From Larix kaempferi (Eukaryota; Streptophyta; Pinopsida; Pinales; Pinaceae): 64,000 bases of DNA. A model generated the notes under the pieces. That model did not search any database and was not told the origin of the DNA. It worked only from the letters and a program-made list of their open reading frames with translations. The DNA is taken from assembly GCA_027924585.1 (NCBI GenBank), contig BSBM01000361.1, forward strand, positions 41,990,501-42,054,500. The letters are read 5' to 3'. Both the position numbers and the translations under genes were made by a program. Numbering within the stretch: position 1 is the stretch's first letter; each line of letters starts with the position of its first letter. Shown here in pieces: positions 46,037 through 58,460 of the stretch.

Positions 46037-48667
46037 TTAGGTGAAATCCATTTCCCAATTCACATTCTGGGACTGGTCCTCATTTTCGGCACTCTGAACA
46101 TGACCTTCTTCGAATGAGCCGTCATTATGATCCTCAACAACATTATGTTCCATATCAAATTCATTAGATAAATTTGCCATATTGTTTTCTCCCCTTCTTT
46201 CACAATTTGATCGCCAGAGAGCTACTGCTCTTTCATATGGAAAATTGTCAACCTCATACTTTGTTACATATAATCTTAAGCATGTATCCACATTTTTATC
46301 AAGCTTATTCCTCAACTTTGACTTCAAAAATGTTAATGCACTAAACATTCTCTCATCCTCCACTGATCCCAAAATCATGGTTTGACATAAATCTACTAAT
46401 TTGAAATACTCTGACATATGTTGCAGTAGATATTCACTACCACTGAGTGTAGTCCACAATTTTGTAATTGCACCATATTCTAGAGCATTATCCAACTTAG
46501 AAAATTGCTCCCACATTGTATCAGCAAAGCATCGGGCTTGATCTTTCAATTTTTGTCCATCTAAACTACCTTGAATATGTTCTCCTTGTATCTCGGTCTC
46601 TCGACAAAAATGGCTTTGCAAAATCTTGATTTTAGCTATAAAGTCAACCTTTATAGTTTTTGAACATTGACGATTGTTCCAATATTGAGGGTATACCACA
46701 GACATGGCCTCCAACAATTCAACTCGAGGAAATCGTTCTCTTATCTCTGATGATAGTGATTTTGCAATTTCTATCAAGCTGCGCCTCACTGAAATCACAA
46801 CATTGTCAAATTGTTCTCTTGACACAGGGCACTCTTTGGTGGTTCTTCCTATTTTGTCATTATAATAAAAAGGAACCATATACCCACGCACTGCCATACA
46901 TAGAAACCCTTTTTCATCAAACTTCAATAAATTTTCATCATTTTCAATATTGATTATCTTAGCCCAATTTGTAAATGCTAGACCTGTAAAAGAATCTGCC
47001 TTCATATACAAATTATCTAATGCAAGGCATGCTAGTTTTCTAGCATTTGTGTATTCAGCAATATACATCGTGCGACTCTGAGACATCTTCACGAGGCTAT
47101 TCATTTCATGAAGCAGAGGAAGAACTCCAGCCAATGTTAAATATGTCTTTATATCAGTTAATAGAAAGAGAAGAGTTTGAGCTTTTTCTACACTTAGGCG
47201 ATGTTCATACATCACCCCTACCAAGGATGCATATTCATCGAATAGTCTTTGAGCTGGTCCCTTCAGTGAGATCCATCTTGTATCAACATCTTTTAATAGT
47301 TTTTTTCCATTTGTAACACCGTCAGCAAATTTTTTAAACTCTGAAAACCGTTTGGGACTCCGACAAAAGTATGCATGAACCTCACGTACAAGATATTCAA
47401 CTTTTGAAACCAATGGAAAGTTGCTCACTATTTTAAATGCAAGATTCATTCTATGAGCCATACAATGAATACCAATCATATACGATGAAGCTGAGAGTTG
47501 TAGTCTAGCACAAAGGCCATTCCTTTGTCCCTGCATTACTGATGCCCCATCTGCTCCAACGCATACCAACTGTTTTGCGATCATTGAATGATCCATACCA
47601 CCAGTTTCTTTCAAAGTATTAATAACAAGTTCATAAATGTTTTCTGCTGTAGAACTTTTGCTCATTTTATGAATTCCAAGTAGATAGGAATTCCTGATAT
47701 GGTAATTGACCGTATAAATGCTCATGCAAATCCATGCAGTATTATCAACAGCTGTAACTTCATCCAAGGACAGTGACAAAAATGTTGCATTCACAATCTT
47801 CTCTTTCATATCATCCTTTTCTACTTGAGCTAGATATTTTCCCCATTCCCAACCACTCGTTAAAGACCAATGAGAAGATGGAAAATTTGGCACTTGAATA
47901 AAAGATAGATATTTCATCATTTTTGGATAATCTGTCATAGGACGACCATTGGATAGGATGTGAAATACAGTGCTTAATTGTATCGACTTCGATAACAAAT
48001 TTTTTTCCATCATCTTTCCGAATTGAGAAGTGATGGTTCCTCCACTTTCATCTAGTTTTCTCTTATTTATTAAGTATTTATTGTATTCCTCTTCACATTG
48101 GAGATGTCGGCTATCAGATTTCCATCTAACAGTAGATTTCTTCTCATCATTTCCAGTTTTGTTATCATACACCTTCCCAACATGCTTCTCTATTGTGTCC
48201 AGCTTCATTTGCAATTTCACTAGCTTGCCCTGTTTCCAACTACATGAAATGCATTTAACTTCTCGTGAGGTCTCATTCTTATTTGTTGGAGGTATCGGTT
48301 CAATAAATGGGAATCTTGATACCCAATCAGATTGGAATTGTCTCCCGAAGTCCCATCGGCCTTTTTTCCTCTTCAGTGAATGGTCTATGTCACCTTGCAA
48401 GGAAAAATCTTCAACATTTGAGCTACCAATTTCTGATGAAAATGCATTTGCCTCACTTTGATCACTAGAGGAATGTATTCTACCATCCATTGTATGTTTT
48501 GCAGAGGCATCCTCCAAAGTGTTGACATCTCTCTCACCGATACCTTGCTCAAGAGAGCTTGAACCATGAATATGATGTGGATGATTGGATTGATGTTTTT
48601 GAAAATATGACATTACATCCTTTTGTCTTAATGTTTTATTTTTCTCTCCATGATCCATGTTTGACAT
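46037..48667 (-). CDS. hAT transposase, 876 aa, uninterrupted
   Basis: Excises and inserts the element. One open frame, no intron. A charged, Ser/His-rich N-terminus (1-100) is followed by a zinc-binding segment with C139-x2-C142 and H162 (EKHVGK), as in KIAA1586/ZNF862-type hAT proteins. The RNase H-like core has Asp302 (LSLDEVTAVD) and Asp373 (CVGADGASVMQG), then HCMAHRMNLAFK (401-412) and DTRW (462-465). The third acidic residue is most likely Glu772 in EDERMFSAL, inside the C-terminal dimerisation region (about 745-820). An acidic tail ends the protein. Met1 and Met4 are both possible starts; Met1 is used. All expected catalytic residues are present, and this is the only undamaged transposon protein in the window. 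A domesticated gene is the alternative, but its place inside matching ends argues for a transposase. Confidence 0.93.
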   Translation of the reverse strand: MSNMDHGEKNKTLRQKDVMSYFQKHQSNHPHHIHGSSSLEQGIGERDVNTLEDASAKHTMDGRIHSSSDQSEANAFSSEIGSSNVEDFSLQGDIDHSLKRKKGRWDFGRQFQSDWVSRFPFIEPIPPTNKNETSREVKCISCSWKQGKLVKLQMKLDTIEKHVGKVYDNKTGNDEKKSTVRWKSDSRHLQCEEEYNKYLINKRKLDESGGTITSQFGKMMEKNLLSKSIQLSTVFHILSNGRPMTDYPKMMKYLSFIQVPNFPSSHWSLTSGWEWGKYLAQVEKDDMKEKIVNATFLSLSLDEVTAVDNTAWICMSIYTVNYHIRNSYLLGIHKMSKSSTAENIYELVINTLKETGGMDHSMIAKQLVCVGADGASVMQGQRNGLCARLQLSASSYMIGIHCMAHRMNLAFKIVSNFPLVSKVEYLVREVHAYFCRSPKRFSEFKKFADGVTNGKKLLKDVDTRWISLKGPAQRLFDEYASLVGVMYEHRLSVEKAQTLLFLLTDIKTYLTLAGVLPLLHEMNSLVKMSQSRTMYIAEYTNARKLACLALDNLYMKADSFTGLAFTNWAKIINIENDENLLKFDEKGFLCMAVRGYMVPFYYNDKIGRTTKECPVSREQFDNVVISVRRSLIEIAKSLSSEIRERFPRVELLEAMSVVYPQYWNNRQCSKTIKVDFIAKIKILQSHFCRETEIQGEHIQGSLDGQKLKDQARCFADTMWEQFSKLDNALEYGAITKLWTTLSGSEYLLQHMSEYFKLVDLCQTMILGSVEDERMFSALTFLKSKLRNKLDKNVDTCLRLYVTKYEVDNFPYERAVALWRSNCERRGENNMANLSNEFDMEHNVVEDHNDGSFEEGHVQSAENEDQSQNVNWEMDFT

Positions 48668-50071
48668 CTTGTTTCTTACTTAATGTTCCACAATTGATAT
48701 TCCAAATCAATATAGAAACCAGAAGGAGGCCTGCATGAGAAAAATGATATAAAATTAGTACAACTGCAATTCCCTATGAGGAGGTTGGTCCTCCACAATT
48801 GCACCAAAAATATACTAAGTGATTAACCTAGGGGCCACTAGAACAACAGGGAACAAACAACACACCACAATAAAATTTTTCCTAAGGTTGTGGTGATGGG
48901 GTCCCTTGTGCTCCTGATGAACTCACCTCGCTACCCGCCGTGACTGGCAGGTCAGGAGAGTAGCCACTTTGAAGAAATTTTGATAAAAGGATGTGTTTTA
49001 AAAATATTTTTGAAAAATATAATCAAACAATCCTATGGCTCTCTAGACTCAACAAAATTGTGCATATGAACCAAGACCAAATTAAACTTGGAAGACTTGA
49101 CTCAAGCTCATAAGAGTCAAGTAACTATGCATAAGGTGCTATACCCATATCTAAGAATGAGATCATTGTGTGACTTCAATTGTAGTTGGTGTTACCTAAC
49201 TTCATTGCAAACTGATGACAATTTATTAATAGAAAATAGTACAAGACTAAATCTAATTTTTCGAAATTGATCAAACCTAAAATCAAGGCTCAAGTGCATT
49301 ACTTGCCCCACATTCATTCCAATACATGTTCAACATCATAGACTCCTTTCAATATTCCTTCTTTTTGCAACCCAAATAGGATGTAGATTGCATAATGAAA
49401 CTACGTACCTTGAGACCATAGCCAAATTTTGAAATATGTCAAACCAATAAAAACTACCTCAGCAACGTTTCCAAACATATGGAAACTACTCAACAATTTA
49501 TCATTGTTTCAAAAAACTCCTAGCAATTTCTCAAAAATTCACAAAACTACCAAAACCTATTGGTTCCAGGATTCCAACATTATTTCTCCTTTTTTACTTC
49601 AGAAAATAATAATAGATAAACATGAGCAAAGACCACTGAACTAACCCTAAATGGCCACACAATCCCTAACAGAACATAAATCCCCACTAACTCATAAAAC
49701 TTCTCAATAAAGAGATCTCAGATTCTATATGTTCATAAAAGTGCAGTATCCTAGCAGTGAAAAAAGCATTGACCAGGTTTTTTTCATAACAAAGAGCAGA
49801 TCTTACTTTTTGCTTCCATTTCTAGGAATAGAATGCTGCCATTAGACCTATTTCTTACAGTTTATTAAGAAGTCTATCCCAAGTTTCCTATCCTTATTGG
49901 TCATTTGTCGCACTCATTCCTGTTAGCTCTTGCTTCTAATAACTGAGGGAAATTAGACTGAAATCCATTGATTAATATCAAGTTATATTTGTTCACATCT
50001 CTATGGTGACTTAACTTGCAATTTGATTCACATCTCCAAGCACGGTACTGTAGCATTTAAGCAATAGATTT
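48668..50071. other. sequence upstream of the hAT transposase
   Basis: The promoter and leader of the transposase should be here; I cannot pick a TATA box with confidence. 48831-48884 (GGCCACTAG-ACAACAGGG-ACAAACA-CACACCA) resembles 55092-55140 elsewhere in the element. No coding sequence is recognised. Confidence 0.4.
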
Positions 50072-50090
50072 TATTTGTGTATAGTTAAGC
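50072..50090. repeat. LINE target duplication, left copy
   Basis: TATTTGTGTATAGTTAAGC here and TATTTGTGTAGAGTTAAGC at 51857-51875 differ at one base and flank the LINE. Confidence 0.78.
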
Positions 50091-51856
50091 AAATTGCTCT
50101 GTGGTCTGGAAAGCGGTGGTGCAGCATTTTCCTTTGGTCGGCTCTGGATTAGTGTGGAGGATAGGAAATGGGCGACTCACTCATATTGGACTGGACCCTT
50201 GGGTTGGCTATAGGGGAGGTCATGTCATGCCTGTGGACTTGAGGAACTTCTTGGCAGCTAGAGGTTGCCATTTTCTGGATGATGTAGAGGATCCGGGATC
50301 ATCTACTCTTTGGCATCAGGGGTGGATCTCTGCACAGCGTCTTGAGATTCCTGAAGATATGCAAGGAGTTTGGGAGGATTTTCTCCGGATGCTAAGACTT
50401 TCGTATATACGACTGACCAATAGGAATGATGAACTTATCTGGGATCACCATCCCTCTATAATTTACACCCCAAGGAATGGATATATCCAGCTGAATGTGG
50501 AAGCACATAACAGGGAATTGGTGTGGTGGTGGAAATATCCGTGGAAGTTAAAGTGTCCGAGTAAAGAAAAATTACTCTTCTGGGCTATTCTGGAAAATAA
50601 GGCTCCAACCTGGGACATTCTGCAAAAACGCTTCCTCCAGGGACCGGGGTTCTGTCCACTTTGTAAAGATGTGGAAGAGACCATTAATCATCTATTTGTT
50701 TATTGTCGGTTTACTCAGGCAGTTTGGGCTGATATATGCAAATATCTGGATTTAAATGTGAGATGGTGGGGAGCGAGTGTCCATGAAGCATTCCAATTGT
50801 GGTGGACTTTACAAAAATCCTCTCCCATCCGAGCTTCCCCTTGTATTTTCGCATGGGGCATATGGATTACCAGAAATAGGATCATATTTCAAGATTGCAG
50901 GATTCTGAAGGAGACTGTAGTGGCACAAGCTGTGGCTGTTATCCAACACTACAAGACACCTGTCAAAGAGATTAGAACTCGACCTGTGAGTGAGGAAATG
51001 ATCGATAAAACCATGCCGTGGGCATATTTTGATGGTGCTTCTCTTGACCATCGATCGGAGTGTGGTGGGGGTGGAGTCCTTTTCAAAACCGAGTCTCATT
51101 TCTTTCATATCGTGGCTGGTTTGGGGAGGGGATCTAACAACTATGCTGAACTTATGTCTCTTAGGCTGCTGCTGTTATTTGCACTTGAACAAGGATGTCT
51201 TATCTTTTCAGATATTTGGCGACTCCAGGATAGTTATTGACTGGGCAAAGGAGATTACTCATTGTCATGTGATGGTACTCATACCTATACTGGAGGAGGT
51301 AATACGGTTAAAACAGTCATTTAATCATATTACATTTACACTTGTATACAGGGAGAGGAATGGGATGGCCGATCAGCTTTCCAAAGAAGCGACGCAGCAA
51401 CATTTAGCACTTGGAACTTGGAGGATTACTATTCACTCTATTGGGGGCACCTACAGTTATTACCACAGACCATTTCATGAAGCTATAGAGGCACGGAATT
51501 GAGCAATAACTCAGATTTTGATGACCAGGGATGGACGCCTATTTTAATTTCTGTAACAGTTTTTGTTTAGTTGTATGGATATATGCCGGCTGTAGATAGC
51601 AGTTATGTGATGGTCTGATACAGTAGTCTATCTGTAATCGGATAAATGCGGGCTGTATGAACAGCTGGACTCATTGTTTTGAAGTAGTATGGAACTTTGG
51701 ACTTGATATTAATATGGGACAGTAAATATGTGTCAATGTAGGGATCACAGTGATCCTAATACATGTGCAGAATGTAATTTTGTTCATCTTTTTGAAATAA
51801 AATTACGACTTTTTCCAAGGAAAAAAAGGTCACAGCAACTATTAGGTCACAACAAC
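50091..51856 (+). mobile_element. 5'-truncated L1-type LINE
   Basis: About 1.77 kb holding only the 3' end of ORF2 and a 3' untranslated region. It ends at AAATAAAATTACGAC...GGAAAAAAAGG followed by a short duplicated GGTCACA-CAACTATTA, and is bounded by a 19-bp near-perfect target duplication. 5' truncation and a variable-length target duplication are hallmarks of target-primed reverse transcription. Confidence 0.82.
50101..51502 (+). pseudogene. LINE ORF2 C-terminus: zinc-binding RT domain and RNase H
   Basis: The open part 50101-51240 (379 codons) shows a plant LINE zf-RVT domain: WWWKYPWKLKCPSKEKLLFW, AILENKAPTWDILQKRFLQG, then C-P-L-C and HLFVYC (50640-50710). RNase H follows with WAYFDGASLDHRSECGGGGV (51020) and NNYAELMSLR. 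A one-base shift near 51200 moves the rest (IFGDSRIVIDWAKE, ERNGMADQLSKEA) into another frame ending at 51502. The acidic residues of RNase H are all present across the two frames. The RT catalytic domain is missing upstream. Confidence 0.88.
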
Positions 51857-53553
51857 TATTTGTGTAGAGTTAAGCCATACTCATGAAAGTTTTCATTTAA
51901 ACAGAAAGATAACAATGTTCTCATTTTATGGTAGCCTTCATCCAATCCTGGGAACTTGGCACTTGGAGGATTACTATTCACTCTATTGGGGGCACCTACA
52001 GTTATTACCACAGACCATTTCATGAAGCTATAAAGGCACGGAATTGAGCAATAGCTCAGATTTTGATGACCAGGGATGGACGCCTATTTTAATTTCTGTA
52101 ACAGTTTTTGTTTAGTTGTATGGATATATGCTGGCTGTAGATAGCAGTTATGTGATGGTCTGATAAAGAAATTCCCTTGTTTAAATTGATAAGAAGTACT
52201 TTTCTAGGTAATTTCAAAGCTTAATTTGATTCTTAGACCATTTCTTCTCAGAAGGCTGAAGGAAAAGGTTGAAGAGTCCCTGCCTAGGAAAAAGGAGATA
52301 ATTTTGTATGCAGATATGAAAGAACATCAGAAACATATCCAAGATCATTTAGTAGTGCTGATACATTCTGAGGTGGAATAAGTGCTCCAATGGTCTGTCC
52401 CAGTGATGTAATCGTTCGAGTGCTTGTTGGTTACAAGGATACATATCTTCATGTCTTTTATTAATTCAGTGATCACAGAATAATAATGGAGAACAACTGG
52501 CAGTCAAAGGATTCATTGGAGGCAGAGATTCAGCAGACAGATATTATTTCCAGATTCTTAGGCACAAGATCAAAAGGCAGAAGATCGATCCACCTTTGAA
52601 GAAGCAGTTCCAGCTAATCCTAGATTTTGAGGATTAGAATAAGCCTTAAATTTCTTAGAACCATTCTGGGCACTCTATAAAAAATCCCTACTAATTATCT
52701 TTAAATTTTGAGTCAGCAATTCGATCTCATCATCTCGAGACAATTAAGGATTTGGTCAATATCTTCGAGCAACATTTAAGCACTTAATATACAGCTGGCA
52801 GAGAACCTAAAGACAGAGGATTATTTCTAGATTTGATGGCTTTTAAAGTTCAATTGTTTCCATATTTCCAGGACAAAGATTAAATTATCCAAATTCAAGG
52901 GTGAAATTAACAGTCAAAGGATCAAATTTGCATCCCAAATATCCAGGAGCTCGATGCGCATCTTCAAGTGGCATTTGAACATTCAAGACAGAAGAGTGAT
53001 CATTTCCAGATTCTTGGCAGCAAATCAAATATTTAGGATTTATTACTCGAAACTTGCAGGAGTTTGCTTATTCAACATTTATATATTTTATCATTGAATG
53101 TAACCGGGGTTTTGAGTGGGAGAGACTGAGAGGGCTGAGTTCTAAGTTTCAGAGACATACTTTTAAACTCTGTTCTTAAACTCTGCTTTTTATGTCTGTA
53201 TTTTCATGATAGAAGATTCCAGTGAATGCAATGTTCAGATTATGTTTTCCTTCTATATTCATCTACTTTTTTTTTCCTATTTGAATGAGATGATCATTGA
53301 TATAGGATATATTAATGGTTATGCTTTATAGATTCCCGAGTAGAATCTAATTTTGTGATCCTACATACATGTGCAGAATCTAATTTTGTTCATCTTTTTG
53401 AAATAAAATTACGACTTTTTCCAAGGAAAAAAAGGTCACAACAACTATTTGTGTAGAGTTAAGCCATACTCATGAAAGTTTTCATTTAAACAGAAAGATA
53501 ACAATGTTCTCATTTTATGGTAGCCTTCATCCAATCCTGGGAACTTATCAAAG
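51417..53553. repeat. duplication of LINE 3' end plus flank, second copy split by about 1.2 kb
   Basis: First copy: 51417-51620 (ORF2 end, start of the untranslated region) through 51749-51953 (LINE tail and flanking DNA up to ATCCTGGGAACTT). Second copy: 51953-52166 repeats the first part, then 52167-53355 is new sequence replacing 51621-51748, and 53356-53553 repeats the tail and flank, ending ATCCTGGGAACTT. The two copies meet at a GGAACTT shared by both breakpoints. The 1.2-kb intervening segment has no recognised gene. Confidence 0.85.
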
Positions 53554-53759
53554 TAAATATTCAAATCCCCTAGGAAAACATAGGGACTTTTTAATTTATT
53601 ATGTCCTTGATAGTGGTATGATCCGTCTGTTTCCTAATCTGCTATATCTATGAAACTTAACTGGAATTGCTACATATCTTAAATCCAAGCTAAACATTGG
53701 ACACTAATTTTCACACTTTGTCATTGATATTTCTCAAGGGTCTATTTATTTGCTTGGGA

Positions 53760-54820
53760 AAAAATTACTTGGAGATAACTTTTATAATTATTGTTCATAT
53801 CAAAGCCTATTCCTAGTACCTCATCTCACTCTTCTACCAATTTTTTGAGTCCTCCAATTTTTTTACCCAATGCCACCACCCCAGATCCTACACTATCATT
53901 CATGTACAACAAATCCTTCCAGCATCAACTAGGTTTCCTATTTGTTCATAATTATCAAATTAAATCTAAAATCACCACCCTAATTATGGATAATGGTAGC
54001 CAAATAAATATATTTTCCCATGATATTTAGTCTCCTATCTGCAACTCCCCACTACAGACCATCAAACTCCATATCAGGTTTGGTTACAAAATATGCTCCT
54101 CATCTAAATGTCACTGAGCATTATGTTATCACCATTTCCATTGGGGCATTTCAATATACTTTGGAATGTGATGTGTCTCCTCTCAATTGTGTATATTTAC
54201 TACTGGGTTCCCTTACCAAATTATTCGTCATTCCCTATATGATGCTCACCACAACACTTATAAATTTTTTAAAGATGGAAAGGCTTGTGATCTCACATCT
54301 TCTATAACCCATTCACCTTCCTTGTTGTCCAACAATGTTGATGTGTTCCATGTCAATCTTCACAAATTCATGTCACTATGTGTGGTTAAATGGGTTAAGA
54401 TTGATAATGACTCCCATCCTTCCACACCCTATATGAATCCCTTGTTAGATGATTTTGTGTATGTATTTACACCTCCTGTTGGCCTTCCCCCCATTCATTT
54501 CATCTAGCACACTATTGATCTTGTCTCAACATCTTCTCTTCCAATTGCTCCAATATACCATTTAGCCCCTCACGAATTTCTTGATATTGAGTGACATCTT
54601 CAATATGTCTTAAACTCTAGACATATAGAACCTAACTCCTCTCCTTATGGTTCCTCTACTTTCTTCATTTCTGTAAAGGAATCTGGTGCATGGCATCTTG
54701 TTACTTATTATCATGATCTCAATGAAGTGACTATAAAAAATTGATACCCATTTTCTCACATTAATGATTTGCTTATCCATCTCAAGGGTTCCCAATTCTC
54801 ATACTCACAAGTAACATCTG
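53760..54820 (+). pseudogene. Ty3/gypsy protease to RT fragment
   Basis: Plus-strand pieces of a chromovirus-type polyprotein. They are a protease-like LIMDNGSQINIFS (53970-54010), then DFVYVFTPPVGLPPIHFI (about 54450) and IDLVSTSSLPIAPIYHLAP. The start of RT follows: RHIEPNSSPYGSSTFFISVK, WHLVTYYHDLNEVTIKN and YPFSHINDLL (54610-54780). Stops and frame changes are common. The fragment ends abruptly near 54817, long before the YVDD box. Confidence 0.82.
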
Positions 54821-57800
54821 TAAGGCTCGTTACAAGTATTATAGTATATAACTAGCATATATTATTATGTTAGTATTAGGTATGTGATTCAATTCTAGTC
54901 TATAAACATAGTTGGAATATAGCAGTAATCATCCCAACTAGTAGGTATCCAATGCCATGATATGGAATCTAGCATATGATCTAAATGCACTTGAACCCCT
55001 CAACTAGATATTCATGCCCATGAAACTGAGTGAAATCCCAGACTGAGTGATATTCTCCGTGATTATGAATATAAAATAACAGACTAGAACCTGGTGGCCA
55101 CTACAACTAGGGGGCAAACAGCACACCAACTAAAAATTCCTAAGTATACAAACCAGGCAAACAAAGATGCCTTCCGGAGAAGAGTCTGGGATGATGAGGG
55201 CCCAGAACAGATCAACGAAGGAAGAAAGACAGTTACCCGGGGTCCACAATACAATGACTAAGGGTGCAAGCGCTGGAATCACCCAACCGCCCTCCCAAAG
55301 ACCTGCAAGGGATTTCCTCCCACGTCTGTCTTAGGTACAGCAGATATACCCTCTGCTGTCACCTGTGTATGAACCTAGAGTCAGATACTAAGGATACCAC
55401 AACACCGAAAACTCCTGGGGGAACAGTCACCGGTCGAATCAGAAAGCGTGGGCAGGGTAGCTAAGCCCGAAACTCGAAAGAGTCCCCAATACGCAATCCA
55501 ATCCTGGCGTATGCTCGAACAGAAAGTAGGAGGAGTATTCCCAACAATCTGATCTCGCAATGACCTACTGCATAGATCCCAGGCAAGTTTTGAGTGAAAT
55601 GGGTTTACCTGTGATAGTCTCACTACGATTTTTGCGTAATGTGTGATCTTGAGTGGTTTAAGGTGATTTAAACTCAAGATCCTAACCAAAACTAATTGGT
55701 GTAGTGTACCCTAAAAAAGAAAAATGTTTCTATTTCATTTTATTAAAAAGTTTTTAGGGCTGTTATTACTCAAAAAGGGTAGTGCTTTTGTGTGGCGTGG
55801 TTGCAACAAGGAAACAAAAGTGCCATAAAATCAAAACTTTCTACAACAAAGCTCTTTTTCATTTTTTCATTTACTGGAAAGAATAAAAGAACAATCAACT
55901 AAATTATGATTCAATAAACTGACCACAAACAATGTTTAAATACAAGAATCAATCACTAAACAAAGTGCTGGAAAATATTGAAGTGTCTGGCCATATTCCC
56001 AAAATAATGAGGTTATTCCCAAAATAATCCTTCTTAGACTCATTTTCCATTAAAAACATCTAAAATCCATAAAGCATTGCATCTCATGGCCATATTTCAA
56101 CTATGAATAGTTTACCAAAGGACATTATAATGTTTTTAGTAACAATGATGGGTGTATGCATCTTGATAATGGTTAGGACAGTATAAAAAGATCCTTGGTC
56201 ATTTAACAAATATTCTTTGGCTCAAGTGTGGTGAAATATGCATTGCAACACCACATAAGACCTTTCTATGGAATATTTGGCCTCTAATTGGGATATGGCT
56301 ATGATTAATTCATTTTGGGGACCCGTGATGGGTCCAGGGGCATAGACCATGGTTGAAAAGGAAAAAAAGGTCCTTCACAGGAAGATTAACCTTCTAGGAC
56401 TTACACATTGTGAGTCGAGCCCCAATCATGAAACATGTCCTCTCTATGGTGTCTTTGACTCCTAAGTGTCATTCCATGTGTCTATATGGTGTCCTTGACT
56501 CCCAAGTACATACCCTTATTGGATTTCAAGTGGTGTCATTTCTGCTAAAATGTAATAAATTATATTCTAACATTATATGTTGAGGTATAAGGCATGCTTG
56601 ATGTCTATATGGTCTATAGTTATACTTAATGGGACTAATAATTTAACCCAATACTAGGTCATAAAATATTGCTTCTTTCTTCATAGCCTTTGGACTTAGT
56701 TGTGCCAAAATGTCCCTTAACCATATGGCCCTCATTTTGGTTCAAAATTATTCCCTTGAGAATGCCTTTTTGTTTGGATCATTCTCTGTATTTTCTGATG
56801 ACTGGGAGATTTTATCTGACATTAAGCAAACTCCTCGCAGTTCAATCAATACTTGCTTGAGTCTGACATTAGCAGAATTTTCTCAGAATCTCATGACGAG
56901 AGAGTTGAGACTATCATGCTCAAATGTATGATCTTTTTAAACCACATAGTCCTGCAAGCCAATATGTAAGTTGTGTTTGGGTCTCACCCATAACAATTGA
57001 AGAATATTTTCGTGCTCATATTTTATATGCATAGGATACACACCCTTTACATTTTGAATAGTGAAGATGTTTTCTTGAGGGTGAACAATGATCTAAAACA
57101 AATAGGGGTTAACCTTCAATGATCCACTTTCAATATTTTTCTATTTAAATGCCATTTCTGTCAATAATTTCCATTCTTTTTAATATGATATGTTCAAGAA
57201 TGTTTTAACTTCACATTCTCATGTGCCCTGCAAGTGTTCACTTGGGTCTTATTGAGGCTATAGTTCTAATATGTTCATGAAATTCTAAGTAGAGATTGGA
57301 AGCAGATTGCAACTGAAGCCTTGCCATCAATTCTGGGTCTTTTTTGGACCTTAAACCAACATTAATAAGTGATTTTTTGTGTGTTCTAGACAATCATATC
57401 AGTGGTAAAGAGACTTAAAAAAATTATGGGCATGAATTTGGACAAGGGAATCAATTCTGGGCCCTTTAAACTAGCAAATAACCCATATTTCCCCTAAATC
57501 TGGGCATGCTCTAAGAATTCTGGGGCTAAGAAGTTGAAAGAGTATAGCAATAGGAGAATTGAAGTTTGAGATTCAAAGCCTATTATTGCAGAATATAATC
57601 TCAACCTTGTACCACATTCAACATAGCTTTTGATTTAATGGATAGAACTTGGTTGGTTGGAAACGATTTCATCTTTGGTGAGAACAATATTGGTAGACAC
57701 TTTATATATTGGACTACTCTATGGATGCCTCGCAGTTCTGGTAGCCCTGCAACATACTTTGGCACACAAGAGGATCATCTTTTCAGGCAAGTGTAAGGAA

Positions 57801-57911
57801 CAATAGGATCATTTTTTTAGGCAATGGGATTATAAGAACACTCCCAAACTATATAGGTGCTAGAGATCCTTAACTCATAAACCCATCTGGTTTAGTTTAT
57901 ATGCATAAGTT
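54821..57911. other. hAT internal sequence, origin unknown
   Basis: It begins TGTAAGGCTCGTTACAAG right after the gypsy fragment, which could be an LTR start, but no partner or target duplication was found. 55080-55690 is noticeably less AT-rich than its surroundings. No protein family is recognised. Confidence 0.35.
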
Positions 57912-58353
57912 TATATCAAATAGAGTTGTTCCCTGACTTTAAGGGGAAGGCGATGGAACAGACGCAGGAGGACATGCAGGAATGAATTTTAAGGGGATGC
58001 AACTTTCAAGTTTAAATACTATTCTCCAAAATAACACCTCTGGCAACACTTACTATATAGCATGCTTAAAAAATAGACACTTCTAAAAATAGAACCACCA
58101 TCCATTACTTTCTCAGTTCTGGCCTTAAGTCATATATCAAATAGAGCTGTTCCGTGACTTTAATGGGAAGGCGATGGAACAGACCCAGGAGGACAGGCAA
58201 GAATGAATTTTAAGGGGATGCAACTTTCAAGTCTAAATACTATTCTCCAAAATAACACCTGTGGCAACACTTACTATATAGCATGCTTAAAAAATAGACA
58301 CTTCTAAAAATAGAACCACCATCCATTACTTTCTCAGTTCTGGCCTTAAGTCA
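57912..58353. repeat. 221-bp tandem duplication
   Basis: TATATCAAATAGAG begins at 57912 and 58133, and both copies end GGCCTTAAGTCAT. Only a handful of differences are seen, so this is a recent event. Confidence 0.95.
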
Positions 58354-58460
58354 TAAACAGTAGCAGTAAGCAACCTGGGCATATATCTTTGTAATAACAC
58401 AGTAAGCAGGGGTTGAATCTATTCCACTGCAAACAATCGAATCTACTACTCCAGGTGAAA

